This document shows, in pieces, positions 34,083-41,837 of a stretch of DNA of 64,000 nt (position 1 is the stretch's first letter; the number at the start of each line of letters is the position of its first letter). The notes below the pieces were generated by a model. The model did not search any database and had not been told where the DNA came from. It saw nothing but the letters and a program-made list of their open reading frames with translations. Source of the stretch: CAZENU01 sp965117035 (GTDB lineage: Bacteria > Chloroflexota > Dehalococcoidia > Lucifugimonadales > CAZENU01); the NCBI GenBank assembly GCA_965117035.1, contig OZ220748.1, positions 806,001 through 870,000 on the forward strand, read 5' to 3'. The position numbers and the translations under genes are program-made.

Positions 34083-35243
34083 ATGAAGATCGCCCTGGTG
34101 TCGCCCTACGACTACGCGTTCCCCGGCGCCGTCGCCGACCATGTGCGCCACCTCGCGGCGCAGCTCGGCAGCCGCGGCCACGACGTGCGGGTCATCGCCC
34201 CGTGCTCCGATCTCTCCCGCGTGTCGGACGAGCGGTTCATACCCATGGGCCGGCCCGTCCCGATACCAAGCGGCGGATCGGTCGCGCGCGTCTCCCTGTC
34301 GGTCTGGCTGGCGCCGAAGACGAGGGCCCTGCTGCGCGAGGAGGCGTTCGACGTGGTGCACCTGCACGAGCCCTTCTCCGGCGTGCTGCCGCTCACCGTC
34401 CTGGAGCTGTCGGACGCGGCGAACGTCGCGACGTTCCACAGCTTCCACGGCACGCGGTTGTGGACACGGGCGACGGTCTCCCTGGCGCGACGCTACTTCA
34501 ACAGGCTGCATGGGTGCATAGCGGTCTCGGAGCCGGCGCGCGACTTCATAAGCAGCCACTTCCCGGGCGGCTACGAGATCATCCCGAACGGGGTGCACGT
34601 CGGGACTTACTCGAACGGCGCGCTGCCCTACGCCCATCTCCGCGACGGGAAGGTCAACATCCTGTTCGTCGGAAGGCTCGAGCGGCGCAAGGGCCTCAAG
34701 TACCTGCTTGGCGCCTTCGCCAGGCTGAAGTGGTCATGGCCCAACGTCAGGCTGCTGGTCGTCGGACCCGGCAGCCTGGACGAGGACTCGGCGAGGATGC
34801 TCGGCGAGCGCAGGATCGAGGACGTGCTGTTCACGGGCGCCGTATCCGAGGAAGAGAAGGTCCGCTACTACGAGACCGCCGACATCTTCTGCACGCCGGC
34901 GACGGGCCACGAGAGCTTCGGGGTCGTCCTGCTGGAGGCGATGGCCGCGGGCAAACCCATAGTCGCCACCGAGATCGAGGGCTACTCCAGCGTCATCACT
35001 CACGGCAGGGAGGCGCTGCTGGTACCGCCGAAGAGCGAGGAGGGTCTCGCCGACGCCATAGCCACCCTGCTGAAGGACCCCGGTCTCGCACGTCGGCTGG
35101 GAGAGAGCGGACGCGTCAGGGTGCGCGAGTTCGACTGGGACATGGTTGCCGGCCGCGTGGAGGACTTCTACGTGTCGCTGCTGCGCGAGGCCGGGGCCCG
35201 GCCCGCCTTCGGGCGTCTCCAGGTCTCCGATCCGAGCCCTTGA
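34083..35243 (+). CDS. Glycosyltransferase family 4 (PimA-like)
   Basis: 386 residues from ATG 34083. N-terminal GT-B half starts MKIALVSPYDYAFPGAVADHV, close to the Gly-rich acceptor loop of phosphatidylinositol mannosyltransferase PimA (YDYPGGVQ type, here FPGAVADH). The C-terminal donor half has FVGRLERRKGLKYLLGA near residue 200 and HESFGVVLLEAMAAGKPIVA near residue 278, with the E-x7-E pair. The gene overlaps the CDP-alcohol phosphatidyltransferase gene by four bases. In mycobacteria PimA is likewise encoded beside PI-phosphate synthase, so mannosylation of an inositol phospholipid at the cytoplasmic face is a reasonable inference. Confidence 0.88.
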   Translation: MKIALVSPYDYAFPGAVADHVRHLAAQLGSRGHDVRVIAPCSDLSRVSDERFIPMGRPVPIPSGGSVARVSLSVWLAPKTRALLREEAFDVVHLHEPFSGVLPLTVLELSDAANVATFHSFHGTRLWTRATVSLARRYFNRLHGCIAVSEPARDFISSHFPGGYEIIPNGVHVGTYSNGALPYAHLRDGKVNILFVGRLERRKGLKYLLGAFARLKWSWPNVRLLVVGPGSLDEDSARMLGERRIEDVLFTGAVSEEEKVRYYETADIFCTPATGHESFGVVLLEAMAAGKPIVATEIEGYSSVITHGREALLVPPKSEEGLADAIATLLKDPGLARRLGESGRVRVREFDWDMVAGRVEDFYVSLLREAGARPAFGRLQVSDPSP

Positions 35244-35857
35244 AGACCGACACGGCCCGCAGACTGTTCTCCACGTATCTCGAGGCCCCGGTCGCGTCCG
35301 CGCTGATCGCGCTGCGCCTCTCGCCCAACGTATTGACGATGTCGGGCATCGTGTTCGCCTCCGCGAGCGCGGTGCTGCTCGGGATGGGGCACCTGGCGAT
35401 CGGGGGCGCCGTCATGCTCGGCGCGTCGGCGTTCGACACGCTCGACGGCGCGGTGGCGAGGGCCACGGGACGGGTGTCCGCCTTCGGCGCGCTGCTCGAC
35501 TCCGCGGTCGACAGGGTCTCGGAGTCGATCATCCTGCTCGGCCTGCTCGTGTTCTACGCGGAGCGTGGAGCGCAGTGGGAGTCGGCGCTGGTGCTGGCGA
35601 CGGCCGCCGCCTCGTACATGGTCAGCTACGTTCGCGCCCGCGCGGAGGGCCTCGGCGTGGACTGCGAGGTCGGGCTGATGCAGCGCCCGCAGCGCGTCGT
35701 GCTGCTGGGCGCGGGCATGATCGCCGGTCAGTGGTGGTTGCCCGCCGTCTGGCTCGTGCTGGCGGTCGTCGCGGCGCTGTCGGCCGTCACCGCGGTACAC
35801 CGCGTCATCCACGCCCATCGAGCGCTGGGAGCCCAGGAGCCCGACTCCGGGAAGTAG
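35240..35857 (+). CDS. CDP-alcohol phosphatidyltransferase (PI-phosphate synthase-like)
   Basis: 205 residues from the TTG at 35240-35242, which overlaps the glycosyltransferase stop (TTGA). The family signature D-x2-D-G-x2-A-R-x8-G-x3-D-x3-D is complete near residues 66-92 (DTLDGAVARATGR ... GALLDSAVDR). Six membrane spans are predicted. Arg/Gln-rich VGLMQRPQRVVLLG near residue 146 matches the archaetidyl/phosphatidyl-inositol-phosphate synthase group. With the adjacent PimA-like enzyme it suggests synthesis of phosphatidylinositol and a mannosylated form. The substrate could instead be glycerol phosphate (PgsA). Confidence 0.88.
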   Translation: MKTDTARRLFSTYLEAPVASALIALRLSPNVLTMSGIVFASASAVLLGMGHLAIGGAVMLGASAFDTLDGAVARATGRVSAFGALLDSAVDRVSESIILLGLLVFYAERGAQWESALVLATAAASYMVSYVRARAEGLGVDCEVGLMQRPQRVVLLGAGMIAGQWWLPAVWLVLAVVAALSAVTAVHRVIHAHRALGAQEPDSGK

Positions 35858-35947
35858 GCTGTGCGACGGCGGGCTCATATCGGCTAGAATGAGAGTAGTC
35901 GTCGGCCGGACCCGACTCGATTGCCGACTACATCGCAGAGCCCGCCG

Positions 35948-36694
35948 ATGCCCGTGCTTCAAGAGCGATCCAGGAACGCCATCCGCCAGCGGTTCGAGAC
36001 CGAGCTGAAGCGCGACGTCTCGATCCGGCTGTACACGCGGCTGAACAACCTGCTCTACATCCCCGGCCGGGAGTGCGCGGGCTGCGAGCCGACCAGGCAG
36101 CTGCTCGAGGAGGTATGCGAGCTCTCCGACCGCGTCGACCTCGAGGTGATCGACTTCTACGGAGACACCGAGGGCGCCCTTGCGCTGGGCGTCGACAGAA
36201 TCCCGGCGGTGCTTATCGGCGAGCCGGGAAGAGACAACGTACGTTATTTCGGGATGCCGTCGGGCTACGAGATGCAGACGCTGCTCGACACGATCACGGC
36301 ATCGGCGACGAGCAACAGCAGTCTCCGGATCGAGACGCGGCGCCAGCTCAGGCGGCTCCGGGAGGACGTGCACGTCAAGGTGTTCGTCACCCCCTCCTGC
36401 CACTACTGCCCGGCCGTCGCGGGGCTGGCCCATCTCCTGGCCCTGGAATCCGATCGGGTCACCGCAGACGTAATAGAAGTAGGGGAGTTTCCCGATCTGG
36501 CACGCGCGTACAACGTAATGAGCGTGCCCAGGACGGTCATCAACGACCGCGTGCAGTTCGTTGGGACGGTAACGGAAGAGGTGATGATGGAGCGCATTCT
36601 GGAGGCCGTAGGCGAGTCCGTCGCCGCTGACGACGGTGCCGGGGGAGCGTCAGACGAGGTGACCGCGATCGGCCGGGAGGAATGCGCCAGATGA
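35948..36694 (+). CDS. Double thioredoxin-fold protein (protein disulfide oxidoreductase-like)
   Basis: 248 residues from the ATG at 35948; a TTG at 35921 would add nine. Two thioredoxin folds in tandem: the first with CAGC at residues 43-46 and cis-Pro in RIPAVLI near 86, the second with CHYC at 151-154 and cis-Pro in SVPRTVI near 195. The C-terminal CPxC-like helix (PSCHYCPAVAGL) is the PDO/AhpF-N-terminal type. No signal peptide, so cytoplasmic. Such proteins reduce disulfides, often for peroxiredoxins; no peroxiredoxin or reductase gene is adjacent. The next gene starts 14 nt after its stop, suggesting co-transcription with the secreted protease-like gene. Confidence 0.85.
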   Translation: MPVLQERSRNAIRQRFETELKRDVSIRLYTRLNNLLYIPGRECAGCEPTRQLLEEVCELSDRVDLEVIDFYGDTEGALALGVDRIPAVLIGEPGRDNVRYFGMPSGYEMQTLLDTITASATSNSSLRIETRRQLRRLREDVHVKVFVTPSCHYCPAVAGLAHLLALESDRVTADVIEVGEFPDLARAYNVMSVPRTVINDRVQFVGTVTEEVMMERILEAVGESVAADDGAGGASDEVTAIGREECAR

Positions 36695-36708
36695 ACCGGG
36701 GAGCGCAA

Positions 36709-38130
36709 ATGAGCAAGAAGATTCTCAGGGTCGCGGCGCAGGCCGCCGTCCTGGCGTTCGCGGCGGCGTCGCTGTTCGCGACGTCCGACGGTCTGCGCGC
36801 CGAGGATGGAATCGAGCTGGTGTCCACGACGTTCGTGACCGAGTTCCCGGACGGGTTCCGCGTGACCGCGCAGTTCGAGGGACCCAGCGAGATAGAGAAC
36901 ATAGCGGCAAGGGTCAGGATCGGGCAGCAGACGGCCGGCTCCTACGACTACCTCGACTTCGACAAGGGCAAGCAGGTGGAGGGAGAGCTGTTCTGGCGCA
37001 CCAACACGCGCTCCACGTACATACCACCCGGCACGATCATAACGCTGAGCTTCGAGGTGGAGGACGTCGAGGGCAACGAGCTCAAGACCGAGCCGTCCGA
37101 GCACGTCTACGAGGACCCGAACTACGAGTGGTCCGAGATCAGCGAGAGCTCGATCACCGTGGCCTATCACGGGCCGGTCGAGTCGAGGGCGCAGCTCGTC
37201 CTGGACGCGATGGTCGAAACGGTGGCGATCATGGCGCCGCTGCTTGGCGCCGAGACCGAGTCGCCCATCCGCGTGACGATGTACAACAACCGCCTGGAGA
37301 TGGTGCGCGCTCAGCCTCCGCGCAGCGCGGAGATAGCGCGCAATACCACGACCCTCGGGCAGGCGTTCTCGGAGGAGGGCGTGCTGCTCGTCCTGGGCAA
37401 CAGCCAGGCAAGGGGGACCGCCTCCCACGAGGTCACGCACATTCTCGTCCACCGAGCGGCCGACAGCCCAGGCCAGTTGATCCCGTCCTGGCTGAACGAG
37501 GGGCTGGCCGAGTACGGCAACCTGGAGGAGGGGCCCGAGTACGAGATCGCGTTGGAGTTCGCGGTCGCGACCGGTGTGCTCCAGTCGACGCTCAACATGG
37601 TCGCCCCGCCGGGCAATCCCGACGACCTGATCATCTTCTACGGCCAGTCGCGCAGCATCGTCGAGTTCATGATCGAGCGCTTCGGCGCGGACAAGATGAC
37701 CGAGCTGATGGCCACGATGAAGAAGGGAATCGGGACACCGGAAGCGATCGAGCGCGTATACGGCGTTACGCAGATCGAGCTCGAGAACCTGTGGCGCGAC
37801 AAGATAGGAGCGGACCCGTACGTGCCGCCGGACACGGACCAGGCCAAGCCGACGCCCGAGCCGCGGCGCAAGATCGGGCTCTACAGCCTGACCCCTCAAC
37901 CCGAAACCGAGACGATCTCGGCGGCCAGCGAGACCCCGACGCCTCTACCGGAGCGGAGCGTCTCCGAGCCGAGCGACACGCCGACAGCCGCGGCGGAGGC
38001 CACGGAGCCGGAAGAGCCGGCTGCGGGATCCGGATGCGGCGCACCTCTCCCAGGCGGCGCGAGGGACGCATCGGCCGCCGCGCTGCTCCTGGGCCTGGTA
38101 GGGCTCCGGTTCAGGCCGGGGCGACGCTAG
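36709..38130 (+). CDS. Secreted peptidase-MA-like metallohydrolase with C-terminal anchor
   Basis: 473 residues from the ATG at 36709, preceded by GGGGAG; earlier ATGs overlap the upstream gene. Residues 1-31 are a Sec signal (ILRVAAQAAVLAFAAASLFA). The zinc signature HEVTH is at 240-244 and the third ligand is in WLNEGLAEY near 261-269, the HExxH...E pattern of peptidase MA (gluzincin). An Ig-like N-terminal part precedes it. The tail is a Pro/Thr/Glu linker (residues 375-440) and a short end GSGCG..., hydrophobic stretch, then RFRPGRR, which looks like a C-terminal sorting/anchor signal. Probably cell-surface protease; substrate unknown. Confidence 0.82.
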   Translation: MSKKILRVAAQAAVLAFAAASLFATSDGLRAEDGIELVSTTFVTEFPDGFRVTAQFEGPSEIENIAARVRIGQQTAGSYDYLDFDKGKQVEGELFWRTNTRSTYIPPGTIITLSFEVEDVEGNELKTEPSEHVYEDPNYEWSEISESSITVAYHGPVESRAQLVLDAMVETVAIMAPLLGAETESPIRVTMYNNRLEMVRAQPPRSAEIARNTTTLGQAFSEEGVLLVLGNSQARGTASHEVTHILVHRAADSPGQLIPSWLNEGLAEYGNLEEGPEYEIALEFAVATGVLQSTLNMVAPPGNPDDLIIFYGQSRSIVEFMIERFGADKMTELMATMKKGIGTPEAIERVYGVTQIELENLWRDKIGADPYVPPDTDQAKPTPEPRRKIGLYSLTPQPETETISAASETPTPLPERSVSEPSDTPTAAAEATEPEEPAAGSGCGAPLPGGARDASAAALLLGLVGLRFRPGRR

Positions 38131-38158
38131 CCGGCGACGCGCCGGTCCCGGGCGGCAC

Positions 38159-39598
38159 CTAGCCGATCAGGACGTTGTCGCTAGGGTACCGGAACGGGTG
38201 GCCCCCGGTCTGCGGCGACATCGCGACGCGCAGGACCATGGGCGGTACGAGCCGGCCAACGAACATGGCGGCCACCAGCAGCAGCTTTCCGGCGACGGAC
38301 AGGTCGGGCGTTATGCCCGCGCTGAAGCCGACGGTGCCAAACGCCGACACCGTCTCGAACAGCAGCTCGATGAGCGGGAATCCGTCCTCGATGGCAGCGA
38401 GCGTGAGCGCGACTGCCGACGCGGCCAGAAAGGCCACGAAGGTCAGCGCGAAGGCCCATCGGACCTGGTGGTCCGGTATACGCCTGCCGAAGGCCGTCGG
38501 CCTGTCTCTTCCCCGGATCGACGCGGCTACGGCGATCACGACTATCGCCACCGTGTTGACCTTGATGCCGCCCGCAACGGACGCCGCGGCCCCGCCGACG
38601 AACATCAGGATCATGTAGAAGGCGTTCGTTTCATCGCCCGTCGCGCCGAAGTCGACGGTGGAGAACCCGGACGTCCGGTTGACGGACTGGAACACGGACG
38701 TGAAGGCCCTGTCGGCCGCGGACAGTCCTCCCATCGTGGCCTCGTTGTCGGACTCGAAGGCGAAGAAGAGCGCGGCCCCCGCCGCGAGGAGCACACCGGT
38801 CCAGAACAGCACCAGTTTGGAGTTGAGCGACAGTCTCCGGAAGCGCCTCTGCCTGAGGACGTCGGCGGCCACCCAGAATCCGGTGCTGCCGATGACTATC
38901 AGCACGGCGATGGTGCCGACAATCAGGTAGTCGGTCTGAAACGCGAGCAGGCTCGCGCTATCGGCCAGGGAGGTAAACCCCGCGTTGTTGAACCCGGAAA
39001 CGGCCTGGAAGAGCGCATGCCACAGGGCCTCGACCGTCGGATAGGTGCGGGCGAAGCCGGCCAGCAGCACGAGGAACCCGACGACCTGCACGGCCACGGC
39101 CCAGACCAACAGCAAGAGTGTCATCCTGGCGATGTTGGCGAAGTCCGCGGCGCCGGTCGTCTCCCCCATGACCATGCGATGTGTCAGCGACGCCCGGTGT
39201 CCGGCGAGTACCAGCAGCGCGCTCGCTATCGTCATGATTCCGAGGCCGCCCACGAACATCAACAGCAGGATCACGATCTGCCCGGGAACGGTCCAGTAGG
39301 TGGCGGTCTCCACCACCACGAGTCCTGTGACGGTGGCCGCGGACGTCGCCGTGAAGAGCGCGTCTTCGAGGGGCGCCAAGCCCTCGCCGCTGTGGGCCAT
39401 GGGGAGCGTCAACAGCAGCGTCCCGACCGCGATCAGGAGGCCGAACGCGTACACCATGATCAGCGGCGGGCTGACCGCGGGCGACTTGACGCGGGGGGCC
39501 GGGACCTCCATCCGGACCGGCAGTATCCCCGCCATGCGTGGCCGCCGGACGACCTTGTCCGCGGGCTTGGGCGCCCACGTTTCGTCGTGTCTGTTCAA
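38159..39598 (-). CDS. trkH: TrkH/KtrB-type potassium uptake channel
   Basis: 479 residues with the four pore repeats of the family: selectivity-like loops SAATVTGLVV near residue 87, FNNAGFTSL near residue 211, NRTSGFSTV near residue 312 and SAFGTVGFSAG near residue 425. Eight or more membrane spans; the second loop's glycine (NNAGF) and others are present, so K+ conduction is plausible. The TTG start has GGGGAGA upstream. No TrkA/KtrA regulatory subunit gene is next to it; it must lie elsewhere. The neighbour on one side is the peptidase-MA gene (convergent) and on the other the ABC permease operon. Confidence 0.9.
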   Translation of the reverse strand: MNRHDETWAPKPADKVVRRPRMAGILPVRMEVPAPRVKSPAVSPPLIMVYAFGLLIAVGTLLLTLPMAHSGEGLAPLEDALFTATSAATVTGLVVVETATYWTVPGQIVILLLMFVGGLGIMTIASALLVLAGHRASLTHRMVMGETTGAADFANIARMTLLLLVWAVAVQVVGFLVLLAGFARTYPTVEALWHALFQAVSGFNNAGFTSLADSASLLAFQTDYLIVGTIAVLIVIGSTGFWVAADVLRQRRFRRLSLNSKLVLFWTGVLLAAGAALFFAFESDNEATMGGLSAADRAFTSVFQSVNRTSGFSTVDFGATGDETNAFYMILMFVGGAAASVAGGIKVNTVAIVVIAVAASIRGRDRPTAFGRRIPDHQVRWAFALTFVAFLAASAVALTLAAIEDGFPLIELLFETVSAFGTVGFSAGITPDLSVAGKLLLVAAMFVGRLVPPMVLRVAMSPQTGGHPFRYPSDNVLIG

Positions 39599-39775
39599 GA
39601 CCTGTCTCCCCGGCTGTGGCGGGCGCGACAGTCAGGACCCGCCGGGACCGCTCGACCGCAATGATATAGCGGGAGACGGTCGCGGCGAAAGGCGCAACGG
39701 GCATGAGGCGACTGTCCGGCCGCCGGAGACGCGGCCCGTCCCGGTCGACTTGGGACTACCCGGCCCAAGCCCGGC

Positions 39776-40780
39776 TCACCGAGTACGCGGGTTCAGGACA
39801 TCGTTCAGGGCATCGCCGAGCAGGTTCCACGCCAGCACCATCAGCCAGGATGCGATGCCCGGTGCGAGCAGTATCCAGGGCCAGTTGCGCAGGATGCTCA
39901 GATTCACCCCGCCCTCGAAGAGCATGAGGCCCAGGCTGGGCCGGGGGGGCTGTATGCCGATGCCGAGCCAGCTCAGGATGATCTCCACACCGACCATGGA
40001 GCCCATCCCCATGGACACCGACACGACTATGGGGCTTATCGCGTTGGGCAGCAGATGGCGGAACAGGATGCGGGGCGTCGATGCGCCTATCGCCCTTGCC
40101 GCCTCCACGTGCTGGGTCGCCCTCAGCGCGAGTATCTGCCCCCTGACGAGGCGCGCCATGCCGATCCATCCGAAGCTGACCAGCGCCAGGGATATGACGA
40201 CGTAGTCCGCGACCCCTGACTTGACCAGGCCGTCCAGGAACGAGTTGTCCTCGATCCACCTGACCCACTCGACGACCCGCGGCCGGAGAGTAGCGGCCAG
40301 GATGATGGCCAGCAGTATGTCCGGGAAGGAGGTGAATATCTCGCCGGTGCGCATGATTATGGCGTCGGTCCGGCCTCCGTAGTACCCGCTGACCAAGCCC
40401 AGCGTGACGCCGATGACGAGCCCGCCGGTCAGCATCGCGACGACGGTCAGGATGACGGTGTTCTGGATGCCCCAGAGGACGCGGGTGAACATGTCCCTCC
40501 CGAACCGGTCGGTCCCCGCCAGGTGCGACTCCGTCCAGAACCCCAGGGGCCCCTGGTCGAAGACGAAGCTGGGGCCCTTGTTGATCAGGCTGTAGTCCTG
40601 GAATTCGTAGTCGTGAGGCGCAATCAAGCCCGCAAAGACGCCGCCGGAGTAGACGACGACCAGGGCGACGATGCAGGCGACGGCGATCTTCTTTCGCATG
40701 AGGCGGTAGGCCGCCCGCGCGAAGTGGCCCCTCCGCGGCCGCGTCCGCAGATCGAACGCATCCTGTACTGCTGTCGCCAC
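39776..40780 (-). CDS. Peptide-type ABC transporter permease, DppC/OppC type (first operon)
   Basis: 334 residues; six membrane spans with an N-terminal cytoplasmic lead of about 30. The EAA loop is EAARAIGASTPRILFRHLLPN near residue 225, and GTDRFGRDMFTRVLWG near residue 89 is the standard DppC element. Last gene of the operon (binding protein, DppB, DppC). No ATPase genes follow, so the transporter must borrow ATPases; the nearest are the OppD/OppF pair at 51455-53520. Its stop precedes TrkH by about 180 nt. Confidence 0.93.
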   Translation of the reverse strand: MATAVQDAFDLRTRPRRGHFARAAYRLMRKKIAVACIVALVVVYSGGVFAGLIAPHDYEFQDYSLINKGPSFVFDQGPLGFWTESHLAGTDRFGRDMFTRVLWGIQNTVILTVVAMLTGGLVIGVTLGLVSGYYGGRTDAIIMRTGEIFTSFPDILLAIILAATLRPRVVEWVRWIEDNSFLDGLVKSGVADYVVISLALVSFGWIGMARLVRGQILALRATQHVEAARAIGASTPRILFRHLLPNAISPIVVSVSMGMGSMVGVEIILSWLGIGIQPPRPSLGLMLFEGGVNLSILRNWPWILLAPGIASWLMVLAWNLLGDALNDVLNPRTR

Positions 40781-40793
40781 CGGTCGATCTCCC

Positions 40794-41723
40794 CTACCGG
40801 TACCTGATGCGAGGGTCGAAGTAGGCGTACGTGAGGTCCGCCAGCAGATTGGCCAGGACGAAGAAGATCGCGCCGATCAGCGTGATCGCCATCGTGACCG
40901 GGAAGTCCCTCTGGAATATCGAATCGAGGAAGAAGCCTCCGATACCCGGTATGCCCACTATCCGCTCGACGATGAACGAGCCGCCGATCAGCCCGGCCAG
41001 CGAGAAGGCCAGGATGGTGACGATGGGGATCATGGCGTTCTTGAAGACGTGGCGCCGGTCGACCTGCACGGGAGAGAGTCCCTTGGCGTGCGCGGTGCGG
41101 ATGAAGTCCTGGCCGAGGACGTCCAGTGTGCTGGCGCGCATCAGGCGGGCCAGCGCCGCTATGCCGATCACGCCCATCCCCACGGCGGGGATGAGGATCT
41201 TGGTGTCGAAGCCGCCGGTCCAGCCGGAACACGGCACCCAGTGCAGCTTGGTGCAGAAGGTCAGCAGCAATACCGGGAGCGTCACCATGATGGGTATGGA
41301 CATGACGACGAGCGTGATGGTCACGATGGCCGGATCGATCCAGGAGCCCTGCTTGTGGGCGATGAAGAAGCCGAGCGGCAGGCCGATCGTCAGGCTGATC
41401 GCCATGGCCGCCGCGGACAGGCGCGCCGAGAGCCACATCTTCGGCAGGATCAGGTCCCGGACGGGCACGCCCCGCTTCGTGAAGCTCGTCCCGAAGTCGC
41501 CCCGGACGAAGTTCCACATGTAGTCGGCATACTGGACCAGGAACGGGCGATTGAGTCCCAGCTCTTCCCGAAGCCGCTCGGCGACCTCGGGGCGGTTCTT
41601 GGGCCCGAGCATCACGACTACGGGATCGCCCGGGATTATCCGGAACAGTGTGAAGGTGATGAAGGAGACGAAGAACAGGACTACCGGGAGAAAGAGCAGC
41701 CGACGCACTATGTAACCTGTCAC
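40794..41723 (-). CDS. Peptide-type ABC transporter permease, DppB/OppB type (first operon)
   Basis: 309 residues; begins YIVRRLLFLPVVLFFVSFITF, the hallmark DppB first span, and has ARLMRASTLDVLGQDFIRTAHAKGLS with EAA-type loop near residue 205. GDFGTSFTKRGVPV near residue 76 is the usual periplasmic element. An extra loop with Cys (CTKLHWVPCSGWTGG) near residue 150 is seen in some members. It pairs with the DppC 13 nt downstream. The hairpin at 41769-41808 separates it from the binding-protein gene. Confidence 0.93.
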   Translation of the reverse strand: MTGYIVRRLLFLPVVLFFVSFITFTLFRIIPGDPVVVMLGPKNRPEVAERLREELGLNRPFLVQYADYMWNFVRGDFGTSFTKRGVPVRDLILPKMWLSARLSAAAMAISLTIGLPLGFFIAHKQGSWIDPAIVTITLVVMSIPIMVTLPVLLLTFCTKLHWVPCSGWTGGFDTKILIPAVGMGVIGIAALARLMRASTLDVLGQDFIRTAHAKGLSPVQVDRRHVFKNAMIPIVTILAFSLAGLIGGSFIVERIVGIPGIGGFFLDSIFQRDFPVTMAITLIGAIFFVLANLLADLTYAYFDPRIRYR

Positions 41724-41768
41724 GGCTTCACTCCTTCACACGACGCGACGCGCGCTCGGCGCGCGAAG

Positions 41769-41808
41769 CCGCGGGCCGCCGCGCTGGTGACGCGCCGACG
41801 GCCCGCGG
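41769..41808 (-). terminator. Intercistronic hairpin after the binding-protein gene
   Basis: CCGCGGGCCG and CGGCCCGCGG form a strong stem with inner pairs GCGC/GCGC. No T-run follows, so it is more likely an RNA-stabilising or attenuating hairpin between the binding-protein gene and the permeases than a full terminator. Confidence 0.5.
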
Positions 41809-41837
41809 CCCAAGACGGTCCGCTCCTCGGTTGGCAA

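Noticed and set aside
34202..35239. N-terminal extension of the CDP-alcohol phosphatidyltransferase frame
   Set aside because: It overlaps the glycosyltransferase in another frame and has no homology; the TTG at 35240 gives the normal family length.
39599..39775. TrkA-type regulatory subunit gene beside TrkH
   Set aside because: The spacer is too short and has no open frame with an RCK nucleotide motif.
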